Of a DNA stretch of 15,382 nucleotides, positions 13,698-15,382 are shown in pieces; position 1 is the first letter of the stretch, and each line of letters begins with the position of its first letter. This DNA is from DASWHD01 sp036393335. Lineage in GTDB: Bacteria > CG2-30-53-67 > CG2-30-70-394. The position numbers and the translations under genes are program-made. Below the pieces are notes generated by a model that saw nothing but the letters and a program-made list of their open reading frames with translations, searched no databases and had not been told where the DNA came from. The stretch is from NCBI GenBank assembly GCA_036393335.1, contig DASWHD010000065.1:1-15382 (forward strand), written 5' to 3'.

Positions 13698-13727
13698 TTG
13701 ACCCTCCCCGCGGCCCGGTGCTACAAG
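13698..13727 (+). promoter_or_regulatory. Sigma-70-type promoter of tRNA-Asn
   Basis: TTGACC (13698-13703) and TACAAG (13722-13727) are 18 bases apart, with 5 of 6 and 4 of 6 consensus matches. Transcription would start near 13734, about 18 bases before the tRNA. The stretch after the -10 box is very C-rich, like the GC-rich discriminator of stringently controlled stable-RNA promoters. Confidence 0.55.
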
Positions 13728-13751
13728 CCCTCCCCCGACCCAGACGACTAT

Positions 13752-13827
13752 TCCCCGATAGCTCAGTCGGTAGAGCAGCGGACTGTTAATCCGCTTGTCG
13801 CTGGTTCGAGTCCAGCTCGGGGAGCCA
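13752..13827 (+). tRNA. tRNA-Asn (anticodon GTT)
   Basis: A complete 76-base cloverleaf: acceptor TCCCCGA pairs with TCGGGGA, the D arm is GCTC/GAGC, the anticodon stem GCGGA/TCCGC encloses CTGTTAA with anticodon GTT, the T arm CTGG/CCAG encloses TTCGAGT, and discriminator G and an encoded CCA follow. It reads AAC and AAU codons. tRNA-Asn genes often serve as integration sites for genomic islands, which fits the gene that follows. Confidence 0.97.
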
Positions 13828-14114
13828 ACAAATCAAGGGGTTGCCGCTCTCTCGCGGTGGCCCTTTGCAGTTGTGCCCCAGCCGTCCCCATTTCGCGGCT
13901 GGTGCGCGCTGATCCGGCGGGGCGACCGCGCGCGGGGCGCGATGTCGCCCACCATCCGGTTTCTGCGGTCCCAAGAGCGGCGCTACGCGCCCGCCTGTCT
14001 CAGTCCAAACCGATCCAGACCGCTCCACGCTTGTTCGGGTATAGCTTCACGCGAATAATCGCCCGCGCCGGGGGCGCAGGGCGAGCGCGACGAGCCGAAA
14101 TCGAAAGAGGCCAA
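13828..14114. other. Non-coding stretch between tRNA-Asn and the helicase gene
   Basis: I see no gene, integrase or obvious direct repeat of the tRNA 3' end in these 287 bases. A small AGCCG/CGGCT inverted repeat (about 13889-13909) and GC-rich palindromic pieces are present. AAAGAGG at 14104-14110 is the likely ribosome site of the helicase gene. A promoter for that gene would have to lie here, but I cannot point to convincing boxes. Confidence 0.5.
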
Positions 14115-15382
14115 GTGAGCACACGGAGCATGGACGTCTTCTCCCTGCGGGACACCGTGGTCGGGGAGTACAAGAAGTTCGCGACGTCGTTCACGACTAT
14201 CCACGCCGGGGACATCCGTCAGCAGGTGCAGGCCATCTACGCCGAGGAGCGCTACTGGCCCGAGCCTCTCATCCAGATCAATCCGAACTATCGGCGCACG
14301 ACCACCGTCGACAAGCTCGTCGCCGCCTCATCCCTGCACCCGAAGTGTGCAGAGATCTTCCGCACCTCGCCCACCGCCGATGCCCCTCAGGGCGAGCCAC
14401 TGTCGCTCTACAAGCATCAGGAGCAGGCCATCGCACTCGCGTCGCAGGGCGAGAGCTACGTGGTGACCACTGGCACCGGCTCGGGCAAGTCGCTGTGCTT
14501 TTTCATCCCGATCGTCGACGCCGTGCTGAGGGAGAAGGAGCGCGGCGGGCCGGCGCTAACGCGCGCCATCATCATCTATCCGATGAACGCGTTAGCGAAC
14601 AGCCAGCGCGAAGAGCTCGACAAGTACATCGGCAACGTACCAGGCGCGCCCCCGGTCACCTTCGCCCGCTATACCGGCCAGGACGACACGGCCGAGCGCC
14701 AACGCATCTCCGAGAACCCACCTGACATCCTGCTCACTAATTTCATGATGCTCGAGCTGCTCATGACCCGGCAGGACAATCTCGACCGCCGGGTGATCGG
14801 CAACTGCTTGGACCTGCGCTTCCTGGTGCTCGACGAGCTGCACACCTACCGCGGCCGGCAAGGTGCCGACGTTGCGCTCCTCGTTCGCCGAGTGCGCGAG
14901 CGCCTCGCGCCGCACCACCTTCAGTGCATCGGCACCTCGGCCACCATGGCGAGCGAAGGTTCCCTCGAAGACAAGAGCCGCGTCGTCGCGGGCGTTGCCT
15001 CCAAGCTGTTCGCCTCCGACATCCCCGAGAGCAACGTCATCGTCGAGACCCTCGAGCGCGTCACGGACGCGGCGCAGAACAACTCGACGGTCAAACACGC
15101 GCTTCCCCCCACCATCGATGCCGGCATTCCCTCGGACATCGCCGATGAGGCCCTCCGCGTCCACCCGCTCGCAATCTGGGCCGAGACGAGCCTCGGCGTC
15201 ACGTGGTCAGAGGGCGACCAACGGTGGCTCCGCGCGCGACCGCTCACGGTCACCGAAGCGGTCGCGGCACTCGCAGCCGACGCCGGCCGCCCGGCAGACG
15301 CCTGTCGCAAAGCCCTGCGCGATCTCCTGCTCGTCTCGAGCGTGCCCGAGGCCGATCGAACGGGATCTGACCACGGCAATCC
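14115..15382 (+). CDS. Large DExH-box helicase, MrfA/DUF1998-like, defence-type (5' part only)
   Basis: 422 codons are visible and the frame is open to the window edge. Superfamily 2 helicase motifs appear in order: a Q-motif-like LYKHQEQAI, Walker A GTGSGKS at 120-126 (Lys125), an IIYPMNALANSQ motif Ia, a PPDILLTNFMMLE motif Ib, DELH at 240-243 (motif II) and SAT at 275-277 (motif III). The DELHTYRGRQGADVALL segment and the extended N-terminal region are typical of MrfA/YprA-like and other DUF1998-type helicases, including DruE of Druantia phage defence (memory-based resemblance). The second RecA domain and C-terminus lie outside the window. GTG 14115 with AAAGAGG upstream is preferred; ATG 14130 is the alternative. 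It follows tRNA-Asn and a gene-free gap, as at an island border. Helicase: sure. Defence role: likely but unproven. Confidence 0.85.
   Translation, partial: MSTRSMDVFSLRDTVVGEYKKFATSFTTIHAGDIRQQVQAIYAEERYWPEPLIQINPNYRRTTTVDKLVAASSLHPKCAEIFRTSPTADAPQGEPLSLYKHQEQAIALASQGESYVVTTGTGSGKSLCFFIPIVDAVLREKERGGPALTRAIIIYPMNALANSQREELDKYIGNVPGAPPVTFARYTGQDDTAERQRISENPPDILLTNFMMLELLMTRQDNLDRRVIGNCLDLRFLVLDELHTYRGRQGADVALLVRRVRERLAPHHLQCIGTSATMASEGSLEDKSRVVAGVASKLFASDIPESNVIVETLERVTDAAQNNSTVKHALPPTIDAGIPSDIADEALRVHPLAIWAETSLGVTWSEGDQRWLRARPLTVTEAVAALAADAGRPADACRKALRDLLLVSSVPEADRTGSDHGN

Noticed and set aside
13786..14028. Minus-strand frame of 80 codons ending in LPELDSNQRQAD
   Set aside because: The ending is the well-known false peptide produced by translating a tRNA gene antisense; it covers tRNA-Asn.
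13828..14114. Integrase gene or attachment-site duplication next to tRNA-Asn
   Set aside because: No integrase motifs and no second copy of the tRNA 3' end are visible in the window.
1..15382. CRISPR array
   Set aside because: No regularly spaced direct repeats of 23-40 bases were seen; the repeats present are palindromic intergenic elements.

Overview
This is a GC-rich chromosomal window that looks like a gammaproteobacterium. The evidence for that is the 4.5S RNA gene just upstream of dnaX-ybaB-recR, a DnaX whose key residues fall at the same numbers as in the E. coli protein, a GcvR-type protein, and a tRNA-Asn with encoded CCA. A two-gene pyruvate:ferredoxin-oxidoreductase-type enzyme suggests an anaerobic, microaerobic or autotrophic lifestyle, for example a sulfur-oxidising lineage. 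The lineage is an inference; no taxonomic marker was searched.

Left part (1-1839, minus strand): a compact gene group reads gluQ remnant -> small two-helix membrane protein -> GcvR-like double-ACT protein -> peptide deformylase (cut by the window edge). The gluQ remnant keeps the catalytic N-terminal signature of glutamyl-Q tRNA(Asp) synthetase, but nearly all of the enzyme is missing in frame. The gap between the ACT gene and def is filled by a G/C-tract palindromic repeat; a second copy fills the ybaB-recR gap.

Middle (1949-5338): a small secreted protein and a small CxxC/CxxC zinc-ribbon protein lie on the plus strand. They are followed by a long non-coding stretch that carries a strong minus-strand terminator, a periplasmic parvulin-type prolyl isomerase (minus), a secreted zinc phospholipase C-family protein (plus), and a rhodanese-like lipoprotein (minus) whose 3' end overlaps the phospholipase gene.

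Housekeeping cluster (5495-8677, plus): ffs (4.5S RNA), dnaX, ybaB and recR. They serve protein targeting, the replicative clamp loader, nucleoid binding and recombinational repair.

Energy metabolism (8856-13449, plus): a 2-oxoacid:ferredoxin oxidoreductase split into an alpha/gamma-type chain (673 aa) and a ferredoxin/TPP chain (537 aa). Together they carry the pyruvate-site, TPP and three [4Fe-4S] ligand sets of the one-chain enzyme. A perfect rho-independent terminator follows, then a hypothetical protein of 270-274 aa whose stop codon lies inside the terminal inverted repeat of a MITE-like element.

Right edge (13698-15382): a promoter, tRNA-Asn(GTT), a non-coding stretch, and the first 422 codons of a large DExH helicase related to the MrfA/DUF1998 group and to helicases of phage-defence systems such as Druantia DruE. 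A tRNA followed by such a gene is the usual look of a genomic-island boundary, so the most promising unseen biology probably continues beyond the right edge.
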